This document shows positions 1-9,429 of a stretch of DNA of 64,000 bases, one piece after another (position 1 is the first letter of the stretch; every line of letters begins with the position of its first letter). A model generated the notes under the pieces. It was not told the origin of the DNA and searched no databases. It saw nothing but the letters and a program-made list of their open reading frames with translations. Made by a program: the position numbers and the translations under genes. The DNA is from Thalassospira profundimaris (lineage in GTDB: Bacteria > Pseudomonadota > Alphaproteobacteria > Rhodospirillales > Thalassospiraceae), in the NCBI RefSeq assembly GCF_003326675.1, contig NZ_JPWF01000008.1:62001-126000 (forward strand). Direction: 5' to 3'.

Positions 1-644
1 ATTTCGGCTGGCTCAAAAACCTCGAAACGGTTTGCCGCAAACACGACATCCTTCTGATTATCGATGACATTCAGGCAGGCTGCGGTCGTACCGGCACCTT
101 TTTCAGCTTTGAGCCCGCAGGTATCAAACCCGACATGATCACGCTGTCGAAATCTCTTTCGGCCTATGGCCTTCCGCTTGCGGTGGTTCTGATCAAGCCG
201 GAACATGACATCTGGCATCCGGGCGAACATAACGGCACCTTCCGTGGCAACAACCACGCGTTTGTGACTGCTGCTGCTGCACTTGATCATTTCTGGTCGG
301 ATGACAAATTCGCATCCGATGTTCGCGACAAGGCCGAATTCCTTGGCGCACGCCTTGAAGAAATCGCGCAGCGTTATGGTGATGGTAAATTGTATCGCAA
401 GGGCCGTGGCCTGATGCAGGGCATCTGCTTTGAAAGCGGTGAAATGGCATCCAAAGTCACCAAGGAATGCTTCAAACATAATCTGGTTATCGAAACCAGT
501 GGGCCGGAAGACGAAGTGGTGAAATGCCTTGTGCCGTTGATCATCTCCAAGCAGGATTTGGCACATGGTCTTGATATTCTTGAACTGGCAACAGCCAAAG
601 CCATGGGCAAGAGTGTCGCACCGGCCAAAGCTGCTGCTGAATAA
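1..644 (+). CDS. ectB: Diaminobutyrate--2-oxoglutarate transaminase, C-terminal part (5' end outside window)
   Basis: Class III aminotransferase that makes L-2,4-diaminobutyrate from aspartate semialdehyde, the first committed step of ectoine synthesis. The open frame runs from base 3 without a start, so the gene is cut by the window edge. The visible part contains the IIDDIQAGCGRTG segment and the PLP lysine in the TLSKS motif, followed by the GTFRGNN region typical of EctB. It ends with TAA at 642-644. ectC and the ectoine-specific aspartokinase follow on the same strand, which fixes the identity. EctA is expected just upstream, outside the window. Confidence 0.95.
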   Translation, partial: FGWLKNLETVCRKHDILLIIDDIQAGCGRTGTFFSFEPAGIKPDMITLSKSLSAYGLPLAVVLIKPEHDIWHPGEHNGTFRGNNHAFVTAAAALDHFWSDDKFASDVRDKAEFLGARLEEIAQRYGDGKLYRKGRGLMQGICFESGEMASKVTKECFKHNLVIETSGPEDEVVKCLVPLIISKQDLAHGLDILELATAKAMGKSVAPAKAAAE

Positions 645-653
645 TGCCGACTT

Positions 654-677
654 GGGCGGCGCGCACTTGTGCCGCCC
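654..677 (+). repeat. Stem-loop between ectB and ectC
   Basis: GGGCGGC at 654-660 pairs perfectly with GCCGCCC at 671-677. An inner GCAC/GTGC pairing is possible. It starts 10 bases after the ectB stop and has no T-run after it, so it looks like an intercistronic mRNA hairpin rather than a full terminator. Function is inferred only from position. Confidence 0.5.
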
Positions 678-710
678 TGCCCCACAACTTTATAAATCAA
701 AGAGTTAAAG

Positions 711-1112
711 ATGATTGTTCGCACACTGAAAGAATGTGAAGCATCCGGTCGCCGCGTTGTATCGGACAACTGGGAAAGCACCCGTTTGTCGCTTGCAGAT
801 GACGGCATGGGCTTCTCGTTCCATATCACCACCATCTATGCCGGCACCGAAACCGAGATCTGCTATGCCAACCATTTCGAGACGGTTTATTGCATCTCGG
901 GCAATGGTGAAGTCGAAACCATCGAAGATGGCAAGAAATACAAGATTGAACCGGGCACGGTTTACATCCTGAACAAACATGATCGCCACTATCTGCGTGG
1001 CGGCACCGAGGACATGGTTGTGGCCTGCGCCTTCAACCCGCCTCTTAACGGTCGCGAAGTTCATGATGAAAACGGGGTTTACCCGCTCGATGGTGACGCA
1101 CTCGCCAGCTAG
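711..1112 (+). CDS. ectC: L-ectoine synthase
   Basis: Cupin-fold enzyme that cyclises N-gamma-acetyl-diaminobutyrate to the compatible solute ectoine. The 133-residue length is normal. The cupin core (CISGNGEVE at 61-69, then [13 protein letters not shown] at 81-93) is intact. E57, Y85 and H93 fall where the metal ligands of characterised EctC proteins lie. It sits 66 bases after ectB and 87 bases before the aspartokinase, in the usual ectABC-ask order, so it should be transcribed with them under osmotic control. No promoter is seen inside the gap. Confidence 0.97.
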   Translation: MIVRTLKECEASGRRVVSDNWESTRLSLADDGMGFSFHITTIYAGTETEICYANHFETVYCISGNGEVETIEDGKKYKIEPGTVYILNKHDRHYLRGGTEDMVVACAFNPPLNGREVHDENGVYPLDGDALAS

Positions 1113-1123
1113 GACTCTTGATT

Positions 1124-1147
1124 GGGGCGGCCGGTAACGACCGCCTC
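1124..1147 (+). repeat. Stem-loop between ectC and ask_ect
   Basis: GGGGCGG at 1124-1130 pairs with CCGCCTC at 1141-1147, with one G-T pair. It resembles the hairpin in the ectB-ectC gap in sequence and position (12 bases after the stop). No T-run follows. It may stabilise or separate the segments of the ectoine mRNA; that role is an inference. Confidence 0.4.
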
Positions 1148-1199
1148 AAACTTTCTTACACCAATAAACTTCCAAGGAAACGCCCCCAAAGGAGGCAAC

Positions 1200-2705
1200 A
1201 TGCTTTCAGCCCAGAAAAAAACGGACGCTGGGCATAGCGTTCACAAGATCGGCGGTACGTCGATGACCCAGGTTGATGCGGTCATGGACAATATTCTGGT
1301 CGGCAATCGTAGCGAACAAGAGCTGTATAACCGGGTCTTTGTCGTTTCTGCATATGGCGGTTTCACCGACCTTTTGCTGGAAAACAAGAAAACCGGTGAA
1401 GCAGGCGTCTATCAGCTTTATGCCGGGTCGGAAACCGATTGGGCCTGGGGTGATGCCCTGACCGGGGTTTCCGAAAAGATGTGCGAAATCAACGAGAAGA
1501 TCTTTGGTGATGCGCCGGAACTGAAACTGGCCAATGCCTTTGTGCAGGAACGCATCGAGGGCACGCGCAGTTGCCTGATGGACCTCCATCGCCTGTGCAG
1601 CTTTGGGCATTTCAAACTTGAAAAGCACCTTCTGACTGTTCGTGAAATGCTGTCGGCGATTGGCGAGGCACATAGCGCGCACAACACCATGCTGCTGCTA
1701 CGCGCCAAGGGCGTAAACGCGGTATTTGCCGACCTTTCCGGCTGGCGTGAACCCGAAGCATCCACACTTGATGGTCGCATCAAGAAAGTCTTCGAAGATA
1801 TCGACCTTACCAGTCAGCTTGCGATTGCAACCGGCTACGCCCAGTGCAGCGAAGGTTTGATGAGCATCTATGGCCGCGGCTATAGCGAAGTGACCTTCTC
1901 GCGCATTGCCTGCCTGACCCGGGCCAGCGAAGCGATCATTCACAAGGAATTCCATCTTTCCAGTGCCGATCCGCGCATTGTGGGCGAAGATGCTGTACGC
2001 CCGATTGGCCGGACAAGCTATGACGTGGCTGATCAGCTTTCCAACATGGGAATGGAAGCCATTCACCCGCGTGCGGCCAAGGGCCTGCGCCAGAATGATA
2101 TTCCGCTTCGGATTGCCAATACGTTTGAACCGGAACATCCGGGCACAGTGATTGATGATCACTGGAACCCTGAAAACAGCCGCGTTGAAATCGTCACCGG
2201 CGTTCCGACCGCGTTTGAGATCGAAGTATTCAATCAGGACATGGTTGGCGTTCCGGGCGGCGAGGAATCAATTCTGAGCGTCCTGAAACGTTATAAGGTT
2301 CCCACCGTCACCAAGAACCTGAATGCCAATACGATCACGCATTACGTGGCCGCACCGCTTAAGCAAATCCGTCGTTGCGTTGACGAGATCGAGGCAAAGC
2401 ACCCCGAAGCAACCGTTCAGACCCGCAAGGTCGCGATTGTTTCGGTTATCGGTGCCAATATTGCCCAACCGGGTCTGTTTGCACGCGCTGTATCAATCCT
2501 TGATGATGCCGGTGTTGAACTGGTGGCATCACATTATCCGAGCCGTCGGGTTGACCTTCAGTTCGTTGTTGCCGAAGGCGACTTCAACAAAGCCGTCATC
2601 GCCCTTCACCGCGGACTGGTCGAAGGCAAAAAGGCTGAACGCGCAAACACCGCAGATTCCGGCGATGATAGCGCTAACAAACAGGAAAAGCTTAAAGCCG
2701 CTTAA
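1200..2705 (+). CDS. ask_ect: Ectoine-cluster aspartokinase
   Basis: Aspartate kinase of the ectoine-associated subgroup. It supplies aspartyl phosphate for aspartate semialdehyde, the EctB substrate. The 501-residue product carries the kinase motif KIGGTSM (16-22), VVSAYGGFTD, and GRGYSEVTFSRIA before the HLSSADPRIVG segment. A C-terminal ACT-like region follows (KVAIVSVIGANIAQ). I chose ATG 1200 because AAAGGAGG lies just before it (1188-1195); an in-frame start at 1122 has no such site. The acidic, Lys-rich tail after about residue 480 looks disordered. Known members are insensitive to the feedback that limits ordinary LysC; whether this one is cannot be read from the sequence. Confidence 0.93.
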   Translation: MLSAQKKTDAGHSVHKIGGTSMTQVDAVMDNILVGNRSEQELYNRVFVVSAYGGFTDLLLENKKTGEAGVYQLYAGSETDWAWGDALTGVSEKMCEINEKIFGDAPELKLANAFVQERIEGTRSCLMDLHRLCSFGHFKLEKHLLTVREMLSAIGEAHSAHNTMLLLRAKGVNAVFADLSGWREPEASTLDGRIKKVFEDIDLTSQLAIATGYAQCSEGLMSIYGRGYSEVTFSRIACLTRASEAIIHKEFHLSSADPRIVGEDAVRPIGRTSYDVADQLSNMGMEAIHPRAAKGLRQNDIPLRIANTFEPEHPGTVIDDHWNPENSRVEIVTGVPTAFEIEVFNQDMVGVPGGEESILSVLKRYKVPTVTKNLNANTITHYVAAPLKQIRRCVDEIEAKHPEATVQTRKVAIVSVIGANIAQPGLFARAVSILDDAGVELVASHYPSRRVDLQFVVAEGDFNKAVIALHRGLVEGKKAERANTADSGDDSANKQEKLKAA

Positions 2706-2731
2706 TGCGCAAAGGCATCCTGACATCAGAT

Positions 2732-2769
2732 CAAAACCCGCAAGTGCGCACTTTGCCTTGCGGGTTTTG
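2732..2769 (+). terminator. Rho-independent terminator of the ectoine operon
   Basis: A 13-bp perfect stem (CAAAACCCGCAAG at 2732-2744 with CTTGCGGGTTTTG at 2757-2769) with a 12-base loop, followed by TTTTG. It lies 26 bases after the aspartokinase stop and before mazG. Confidence 0.85.
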
Positions 2770-2854
2770 TTTTGCCCCGATCATAGACTTGTCAGCAATG
2801 ATGCACCGCGATAGGACTAGGTAATTGTTCCAGTCCGGTTTGAAGGAAATCCAT

Positions 2855-3679
2855 ATGAGCATGCATAATAGCAAAGCCATTAACGACCTGCTTGATGTCA
2901 TGGCGCGCTTGCGTGATCCAAATGGCGGTTGCCCGTGGGATTTGGAACAGGATTTCTCGACTATTGCCCCATACACCATCGAAGAAGCATACGAAGTTGC
3001 TGACGCCATTGCAGATAACGACATGCCGGAACTCTGCAACGAGCTTGGCGATCTGCTTCTTCAGGTCGTTTTTCATGCCCAGATGGCCAAAGAAGCCGGT
3101 CACTTTGAATTTGAAGATGTTGCCAACAGCATCGTTGCCAAAATGATCAGCCGCCACCCCCATGTCTTTGGTGACGGGGATGCCACCACGACCGAAGGCG
3201 TCAATCAGACTTGGGAAAAAATCAAGGCGACCGAACGCGCCCAAAAGGCCGAAAGCAAAGGACATGAACGCCATAGCGCCCTTGATGGTGTGGCAAGTGC
3301 TCTTCCGGCCCTTATGCGTGCGGAAAAACTGACCAAGCGTGCGGCCCGTGTCGGATTTGACTGGCCAAGTACCGATGAAGTGTTTGACAAACTGCACGAA
3401 GAAATCGACGAGCTTAAAGCCGAGATGACCGACAATCCTGATCCCGCCCGCTTGCAGGACGAACTGGGCGACATGCTGTTTGTTATGGCCAATCTTGCAC
3501 GCAAAATCGGTGTTGATCCCGAAGTAGCACTACGTGGCGCCAACCACAAATTCACCAAACGGTTCCATTTTATCGAGGACGAACTGGCCCGCGACGGTCG
3601 AAATGCGGCGCAATCCGATCTTGAAGAAATGGACACACTCTGGAATTTGGCCAAGAAAGTCGAACGGGGCCAAGCATAA
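2855..3679 (+). CDS. mazG: Nucleoside triphosphate pyrophosphohydrolase MazG
   Basis: All-alpha NTP pyrophosphatase that hydrolyses (d)NTPs to NMP and PPi, a housecleaning role. The 274-residue length fits the two-repeat MazG form. The first repeat shows GGCPWD (24-29), EExxE (43-47) and NELGDLLLQVVFHAQMA (62-78). The second shows LHEEIDELKAEM followed by DELGDMLFVMANLARKIG. ATG 2855 is preferred over an upstream in-frame start at 2825 because AAGGA lies 8 bases before it. The gene stands alone between the ectoine terminator and a convergent AraC-type gene. Confidence 0.93.
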   Translation: MSMHNSKAINDLLDVMARLRDPNGGCPWDLEQDFSTIAPYTIEEAYEVADAIADNDMPELCNELGDLLLQVVFHAQMAKEAGHFEFEDVANSIVAKMISRHPHVFGDGDATTTEGVNQTWEKIKATERAQKAESKGHERHSALDGVASALPALMRAEKLTKRAARVGFDWPSTDEVFDKLHEEIDELKAEMTDNPDPARLQDELGDMLFVMANLARKIGVDPEVALRGANHKFTKRFHFIEDELARDGRNAAQSDLEEMDTLWNLAKKVERGQA

Positions 3680-3715
3680 ATACCCGACCCCATTCGTATC
3701 TTGATACGCGCAACA

Positions 3716-4585
3716 CTAGCCTTCCAGCGGCATGTATATTTCCGTAAGCAGTTCGGTCGGCGCAACTTCACGTGGATTATTCAGGTATTCTTCAAACACC
3801 GGTCCATCACGTACTTCTTCACCTGATTGCGGCAACCATTTGCCAAATAACCATAAATACGCGGACTTCATGTCCGCATATGGTCCCTTGTAGCGCAAAC
3901 AGGCATAGCGTCCTGCGGCAACGGTTGTTCGCACAACCGGCAACTCGACATCGATTGCATCACTGTCCTTTAGAAGCGCGCCCGCCTTTGAAAACAGGTC
4001 ATCTTCCCGATAGGCATCCGGATCGGTATGATAAACTCCGATTAACCTGATATCCGGGCCGACCAGTCCGCGAATAGCCAACCATCCGAACAGCCGGTCA
4101 AAGGCTTCACCGATCTCCATAAACGCCCCATGGTGATGTATGCTTAAAAGTGATATTTCCGGAACATTACGGACTTCGACATGCCAAGGGCCGTTGGCAG
4201 ACACACCATGTTCGTCCAGCGCATCGTGGAATTTACGGTGGCTGCCTTCCTTGCGGTAACGCGCTGGCGGCATGCCGTAACTATCCGAAAAGATACGGGT
4301 AAAGGATTGCAGGTTGGGATAACCGCACCGTTTGGCAATTTCCTCAATTGCAATTGCGCTGTTGGCCAACATTCCGGCCGCCGTATGCAACCGGACGCGC
4401 TTAACCGTTGCGGCCACAGTTTCCCCAAACACACCATGATAGATACGGTGCCAATGGGTCGGCGACATACAGGCAATTTCGGCAAGCTTGTTCAGATCAA
4501 GTTCATCTGCCAGATGATCATGAATATGGGCCTGCACCCGGGCTAGACGATCCTGATAGGAACGTTGGGCATGTAATTTGTTCAT
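3716..4585 (-). CDS. AraC-family regulator with GyrI-like effector domain
   Basis: Predicted transcription regulator of 289 residues. The N-terminal two thirds of the first 115 residues form two AraC helix-turn-helix units (LNKLAEIACMSPTHWHRIY and IEEIAKRCGYPNLQSFTRIF, then YGMPPARYR). From about residue 125 a GyrI-like small-molecule-binding domain follows (VEVRNVPEISLLSIHHHGAF through GPVFEEYLNNPREVAPTEL). This is the Rob/SbmC-type architecture, often linked to drug or stress responses. ATG 4585 is preceded by GAGAG; an ATG at 4600 has no ribosome site. The ligand and targets are unknown. It converges on mazG. Confidence 0.85.
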   Translation of the reverse strand: MNKLHAQRSYQDRLARVQAHIHDHLADELDLNKLAEIACMSPTHWHRIYHGVFGETVAATVKRVRLHTAAGMLANSAIAIEEIAKRCGYPNLQSFTRIFSDSYGMPPARYRKEGSHRKFHDALDEHGVSANGPWHVEVRNVPEISLLSIHHHGAFMEIGEAFDRLFGWLAIRGLVGPDIRLIGVYHTDPDAYREDDLFSKAGALLKDSDAIDVELPVVRTTVAAGRYACLRYKGPYADMKSAYLWLFGKWLPQSGEEVRDGPVFEEYLNNPREVAPTELLTEIYMPLEG

Positions 4586-4678
4586 CGTTCTCTCGTGCAT
4601 TTGTTGTGCAGTTCGAAAACGCTAACACGCGTCTATTTGACAAATCTTGCGGTCTTGTCTTGCCTTGCCGTCCAATGA

Positions 4679-5503
4679 TCAGGGGAACAAGGGCAGCAGG
4701 ATTTCGTTGATTTCGTGCCACAAGTCTTCCGAGCTTGCGCAAAGAAGGCCCGGTGCAGTTGCATTGGCGTTATATTCGTTGCCCTTTCCGGTCACGATAT
4801 AACGGGCTAATCCGCCGGCTTCACGTACAAGCAATGTGCCCGGTGCGTGATCCCATGGCTTAAGCGTCCGATACGCACAGAAATCATATGCGCCACGTGC
4901 CACTTCTTCATATTCCGCACCACAGCAGGAATAATGTGCAACATCATCAAAGAAATCGAGATGACCGTAATGCTTGCGAATACGGTCACGGGCATAGGAA
5001 ATCAAAAAGCCCTTAGCATCGCTTGCCTTGGCAATATGCGACCGGACTGAAACCGGTTTATCCTGGAACCTGGTTCCCGATCCTTTTTCCGCAACGGTTG
5101 CCGTTCCTTCAATCGGATCGACAATCCAGGCTGCAACGGTTTCACCCTGATGATAGAGACCAACCATGCAACGGAATGGCTGACGGTGATGGGCAAAGTT
5201 TTTGGTGCCATCAACCGGATCAATAATCCAGAACGGGTCCGAACCGGCGAAAACGCGGTCCTGCAACTTGGCATCGGCATGGGCGGCCTCTTCACCAAGG
5301 GCAAGACTGCCGGGCAGAAGATCGGTCAAACGAGCCGTCAGGACACGCTCGGCCTCGGTATCTGCGATGGTTACCAAATCCAGCGCATGGGATTTGGTAT
5401 CGATATCTGCGTCATCAAGTTGACCGAAACGGGGGGCGATTTCCGTGGCCGATACCTCGCGGATAATTTCGGTAACTTTATCCATGTCGACTTTAATCGC
5501 CAC
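4679..5503 (-). CDS. Inositol monophosphatase family protein
   Basis: Mg2+-dependent phosphatase of the IMPase/FBPase-like superfamily, 274 residues. Metal-site motifs are present: GEEAAH (70-75), DPVDGT (95-100), and PWDHAPGTLLVREAGG near residue 220. Family members act on inositol phosphates, histidinol phosphate (HisN) or PAP (CysQ); the sequence does not decide between them. The start is GTG 5503 with GGGAG seven bases upstream. It lies 34 bases after hflX and is probably the last gene of the hfq-hflX transcript. Confidence 0.85.
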   Translation of the reverse strand: MAIKVDMDKVTEIIREVSATEIAPRFGQLDDADIDTKSHALDLVTIADTEAERVLTARLTDLLPGSLALGEEAAHADAKLQDRVFAGSDPFWIIDPVDGTKNFAHHRQPFRCMVGLYHQGETVAAWIVDPIEGTATVAEKGSGTRFQDKPVSVRSHIAKASDAKGFLISYARDRIRKHYGHLDFFDDVAHYSCCGAEYEEVARGAYDFCAYRTLKPWDHAPGTLLVREAGGLARYIVTGKGNEYNANATAPGLLCASSEDLWHEINEILLPLFP

Positions 5504-5537
5504 ACTACTTCTCCCGTTGGGTCAACTCGATTACGTA

Positions 5538-6917
5538 TTATATCAGATGGATTTCAAGACCGGCTTTCGCACACCAGTCTTCAAATCGCCCAAGCCGTGT
5601 GGTGTCCACACGGACCTGAATGGTTATGCCGTCCGCACCTTCACTGCGTTGCAGAACTTCACCCTGCTCGTAAAGCCGGGCCAGTGATTTGCCGTCTGAA
5701 TAAGGAACGCGCAGTTCGAACACTGGCATATCCTCGGTCAGACGATCTTCAATCAGTGCAAGCAGGCCGTCGCAATTCGTACCTTTGACAGCAGAAATCG
5801 CGATGGTGTTATCGTGACGGGCTGCATATTCCGTAACAGCCTGGAAGTCTTCGCCTTCCATCTGGTCGATCTTGTTCAGGGCCTCGACCAGTTCCTCGCC
5901 GTCAATGGCCTTTTGCAGACCAAGTTCTTTTAGAACCTCAAGCACGTCCATTTTCTGTGCTTCGGTCTCGTGCGAGGACGCATCACGAACATGGACAATC
6001 AGATCTGCTTCGAGCACTTCTTCAAGAGTTGCCCGGAATGCGGCAACAAGATCGTGCGGAAGATCAGATACAAAGCCCACAGTGTCAGACAGAATGACCT
6101 TGCGACCACTTGGCAAAATCAGACCACGCATGGTCGGATCCAGCGTCGCAAACAGCATGTCTTCGGCAAAGACATCGGAAACCGTCAACTGGTTGAACAG
6201 CGTCGATTTACCGGCGTTGGTATAACCGACAAGTGCAACAATCGGATATGGCACCCGACGACGGGCTTCGCGATGAAGTTCGCGCGTACGTTTGACTTCT
6301 TCAAGTTCACGGCGAAGCTTGGCCAGCTTGTCACCAATCAAACGACGGTCGATCTCGATCTGGCGTTCACCAGGACCGGCAAGGAAGCCACGACCACCAC
6401 GCTGACGTTCAAGGTGGGTCCAGGTTCTGACAAGCCGGGACCGCTGATAGCTCAGCAATGCCAGTTGAACCTGCAAACGCCCTTCACGGGTGCGTGCGCG
6501 ATCAGCAAAGATTTCAAGAATCAAGCCGGTCCGGTCGATGACCTTGCATTTCCATTCCCGTTCCAGGTTACGTTGCTGGATCGGGGAAAGCTGCCCATTG
6601 ATCATGACGATATCGGCTTCTTCGGCTTTGATTTGCAAACCAAGCCGTTCAACAACACCGGTCCCAAACAGGGTCGCCGGACGTGTTTTTGCAATGGGCA
6701 CAATATCTGCGCCCACCACTTCAAATTCCAATGCACCAGTCAAACTGACTGCTTCATCCAGACGTGAAGATGCATCGCGCCAGGACGCCGTTGGGTCCGC
6801 ACGTTTTAGTTCCGGATGGAAAACCAGGACCCGGGGGGCGTCAGGCGTTACGCCTCCCCCCGAAGTCAGAGATTCGTCAGCTATTTTCTTCGTCCGTCGC
6901 AGGCTGGCTCGGATCAA
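5538..6917 (-). CDS. hflX: Ribosome-associated GTPase HflX
   Basis: GTPase that rescues or splits stalled ribosomes under stress. The product has the HflX N-terminal domain (RVLVFHP from residue 29), the glycine-rich linker [13 protein letters not shown] near 174-186, and a G domain with GYTNAGKST (231-239), [10 protein letters not shown] (278-287) and NKID. The only start in this frame that keeps the conserved N-terminus is TTG 6917, with no clear Shine-Dalgarno site, and it overlaps the hfq end by 41 bases. This suggests translational coupling. hfq-hflX adjacency is conserved in proteobacteria. Confidence 0.93.
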   Translation of the reverse strand: MIRASLRRTKKIADESLTSGGGVTPDAPRVLVFHPELKRADPTASWRDASSRLDEAVSLTGALEFEVVGADIVPIAKTRPATLFGTGVVERLGLQIKAEEADIVMINGQLSPIQQRNLEREWKCKVIDRTGLILEIFADRARTREGRLQVQLALLSYQRSRLVRTWTHLERQRGGRGFLAGPGERQIEIDRRLIGDKLAKLRRELEEVKRTRELHREARRRVPYPIVALVGYTNAGKSTLFNQLTVSDVFAEDMLFATLDPTMRGLILPSGRKVILSDTVGFVSDLPHDLVAAFRATLEEVLEADLIVHVRDASSHETEAQKMDVLEVLKELGLQKAIDGEELVEALNKIDQMEGEDFQAVTEYAARHDNTIAISAVKGTNCDGLLALIEDRLTEDMPVFELRVPYSDGKSLARLYEQGEVLQRSEGADGITIQVRVDTTRLGRFEDWCAKAGLEIHLI

Positions 6918-7134
6918 ACAGTTTAATCGGTGTCGTCGGCATTACCGTCGAAATCGCGTGTTTGTACACGAGCTGGGTGTGAGCATCGCGCCGCAGCAAA
7001 ACAGAGAAATTGTCAAACCAGGTGATAATACCCTGCAATTTGACTCCGTTGACCAGAAACACGGTAACCGGCGTTTTGTTTTTACGGCAATAATTCAGGA
7101 ATACGTCCTGAACATTTTGTGATTTTTCCGCCAT
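6877..7134 (-). CDS. hfq: RNA chaperone Hfq
   Basis: Hexameric Sm-like protein that binds small RNAs and mRNA A-rich or U-rich tracts. The 85-residue product has a complete Sm1 region ([19 protein letters not shown], then [18 protein letters not shown]) and the Sm2 YKHAIST motif, with a short acidic tail. ATG 7132-7134 is preceded by AGGTC. It lies downstream of a HAD phosphatase gene and runs into hflX. The about 120-base gap upstream probably holds its own promoter. Confidence 0.97.
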   Translation of the reverse strand: MAEKSQNVQDVFLNYCRKNKTPVTVFLVNGVKLQGIITWFDNFSVLLRRDAHTQLVYKHAISTVMPTTPIKLFDPSQPATDEENS

Positions 7135-7255
7135 TGGTTAGACCTAGCCTTCTTTTATGAGCGTTTTTTTGGTTTCGGGCGGCCAAGGAAAATGTGGGAC
7201 CGTCGACTTTCAGGTCAGTCACGACCCCTGCCCCATTTTTAATGACCAGTCTGAA

Positions 7256-7942
7256 CTATAAGACTTTCGGGAAGCTTTTTACAACCCTTACAAGCGCCTC
7301 GCAATCAGCGAAATGCCAATCAGGGCTAAGAGTCGCAGAATTCTGCGTATCACTGTGACCGGTTAATTCATCACCGATCAGGATTGCCGTGGCCCCGACA
7401 TTGCGCGCGCATTGAATATCGACCACACTATCCCCTACAAACCAGAGATTCTCATATTGCGACGCCGAAGAGTCGCCCATCGCCATATGGACCGGATCGG
7501 GTGCCGGTTTGTCATTCTTGGCATCGGTTGCACCAACGATCTTTCCAAAAAATGACGACCATTCAAGGTGCTCTGCTTCTTTGCGCAGGAAGTCACCATT
7601 CTTGTTACTGACGACCCCGATATAGGTGCCGTTGTCACGCAGTGCACACAAAAGATCATACGCCCCGGCAAGTGGTGTCAGTGTTTCCAGATGAATGGAC
7701 CGAAAATGGGCATAGAAGCTGTCTTTGGCAGCTTCCCAGCGATCTTCGCCAAACAGAACCGGAAAACTGTCGCGCAAAGAACGCGCGACGCGTTGCTTGG
7801 TTTCTTCGAGTGTCCAGCGTTCTTTGCCGAAATCGTCAAAGGTCATGTTCAGGGCGGCCTGAATGGTCCCCCAGCTATCGACGAGGGTATTATCCCAGTC
7901 AAAAATGACGGCCTTTGGCGGATGGGGCAATTTGTCAGACAT
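7256..7942 (-). CDS. HAD-family hydrolase, phosphoglycolate-phosphatase-like
   Basis: Haloacid dehalogenase phosphatase of 228 residues. Motif I FDWDNTLVDSWG contains the nucleophile and acid/base aspartates D15 and D17. Motif II is in VVSNKNG, and motifs III and IV are in KNDKPAPDP and FVGDSVVDIQCARNVG. A helical cap lies between motifs I and II. The substrate is unknown. It sits between trkA (62-base gap) and hfq, all on the minus strand, so it may be part of the same transcription unit. Confidence 0.85.
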   Translation of the reverse strand: MSDKLPHPPKAVIFDWDNTLVDSWGTIQAALNMTFDDFGKERWTLEETKQRVARSLRDSFPVLFGEDRWEAAKDSFYAHFRSIHLETLTPLAGAYDLLCALRDNGTYIGVVSNKNGDFLRKEAEHLEWSSFFGKIVGATDAKNDKPAPDPVHMAMGDSSASQYENLWFVGDSVVDIQCARNVGATAILIGDELTGHSDTQNSATLSPDWHFADCEALVRVVKSFPKVL

Positions 7943-8004
7943 TTGAACTTCCGGTGGCGTTGGTGGAGATTATTGGTATGAGGATTGTTTAATCCGCTGA
8001 CCGA

Positions 8005-9384
8005 TCAGAAATATTCCAACCGGACAGCGAACATTTTCTCGACCTTTTTGATCTGCTCGGAACCGGCAAAGACAACAATGCGGTCATTGGCCTCGATCAC
8101 AGTGTTGGCACGCGGCATGACGACTTCGCCGTCACGCAAGATAGCCCCGAACACTACGCTGGCCGGCATAGCGATATCCTTGATTGCCTTGCCAACGATT
8201 GGTGCAGTTTCAAGTGCCTCTGCTTCAAGAACCTCGCCAAAGCCTTCTGACAGGCTATGTACCGCACGGATACGGCCACGGCGCACGTGATGCAGGATCG
8301 TTGACACCGTCGTCATGCGCGGACTGATCACAACGTCAACGCCAAGTTCGGACACCAGCGAGTTATAGGTGCTTTTGTTGATCAGGGTCAGTGCGCGTGG
8401 ACAGCCATACCGCTTCGCCAACAGCGATGACAGAATATTGGTTTCATCATCATTGGTCAGGGCAACAACAGCCTCGGCATTCCCGACATTGGCTTCTTCA
8501 AGCAATTCCGGATCAAGCACGTCACCACGCAGAACCACGCTTTTCTTCGGAAGTTTCTGCGCGACGTAACGGGCACGTTCCGGATCCGCTTCGACCAGGC
8601 GGGTCGTAACGCCAGGGAAGTTCTTGTTGATTTCTTCGGCCAGGAACAGGGCAATGTTACCGCCGCCGAAAATCACGATGCGGCGCGCCTCGGGGTCTTC
8701 ATGACCAAAGGCCGACATCGCACGGGATACCTGATCGCTTGAAACCGCCAGATAAACCAGGTCCCCAGCCAGCATCTGATCATCGCCCTTGGGATAGACC
8801 GGTTTGTCATCGCGGATCATACCAAGGATCGAGATGTTCAAATCCGGGAACAGCTGATGAAGCTGCCGCAAAGGCGTGTTGATAACCGGGCAATCCTCGT
8901 TGCAGCGCAGACCAAGGATTTTGACCTTGTCATCGGCAAACGGGATCATATCAAACGCGCCGGGTGCCTGAAGACGGCGGGCAACAGCACGTGCTACTTC
9001 CATTTCAGGTGAAATCACCACATCAATCGGAAGCTTATCGCGACCAAACAAACTTGCCCATTCAGGCTGCAGGTATGTCTGGCTACGGATGCGGGCGATC
9101 TTGGTCGGCACATTAAACAGGGAATGTGCGACCTGACAGGCCGTCATATTGACTTCATCGGCAAAGGTGACAGCAATCAGCATATCGGCTTCGTCAGCCC
9201 CTGCCTGCTGTAACACATCCGGATGCGACCCGAACCCGATGATGCCTTTGACTTCCAGCGTGTCTGAAATCTTGCGAACCAGTTCTTCCGACTGGTCGAT
9301 CACGGTAACATCATTGTTTTCCGCAGCCAGATACTTGGCAATGTGGAACCCCACCTGCCCTGCGCCGCAAATGATGACCTTCAT
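8005..9384 (-). CDS. trkA: Trk system potassium uptake regulatory subunit TrkA
   Basis: Peripheral NAD(H)-binding RCK subunit that gates the TrkH/TrkG K+ channel. The 459-residue protein has the full duplicated layout: first Rossmann domain with GAGQVG (7-12), a TrkA-C domain, second Rossmann domain with GGGNIA (240-245), and a second TrkA-C domain ending near DRIVVFAGSEQIKKVE. It lies 45 bases after ntrX, a conserved neighbourhood in alphaproteobacteria. No trkH gene is in the window. Confidence 0.95.
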   Translation of the reverse strand: MKVIICGAGQVGFHIAKYLAAENNDVTVIDQSEELVRKISDTLEVKGIIGFGSHPDVLQQAGADEADMLIAVTFADEVNMTACQVAHSLFNVPTKIARIRSQTYLQPEWASLFGRDKLPIDVVISPEMEVARAVARRLQAPGAFDMIPFADDKVKILGLRCNEDCPVINTPLRQLHQLFPDLNISILGMIRDDKPVYPKGDDQMLAGDLVYLAVSSDQVSRAMSAFGHEDPEARRIVIFGGGNIALFLAEEINKNFPGVTTRLVEADPERARYVAQKLPKKSVVLRGDVLDPELLEEANVGNAEAVVALTNDDETNILSSLLAKRYGCPRALTLINKSTYNSLVSELGVDVVISPRMTTVSTILHHVRRGRIRAVHSLSEGFGEVLEAEALETAPIVGKAIKDIAMPASVVFGAILRDGEVVMPRANTVIEANDRIVVFAGSEQIKKVEKMFAVRLEYF

Positions 9385-9429
9385 CTTGTTATCTCCCGTT
9401 CACAACAGTCCAGGACATGAATGGCTTTA

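Noticed and set aside
3695-3708. CGTATCTTGATACG palindrome between mazG and the AraC-type gene
   Set aside because: Loop of only two bases and no T-run, so not a convincing terminator; too short to call an operator.
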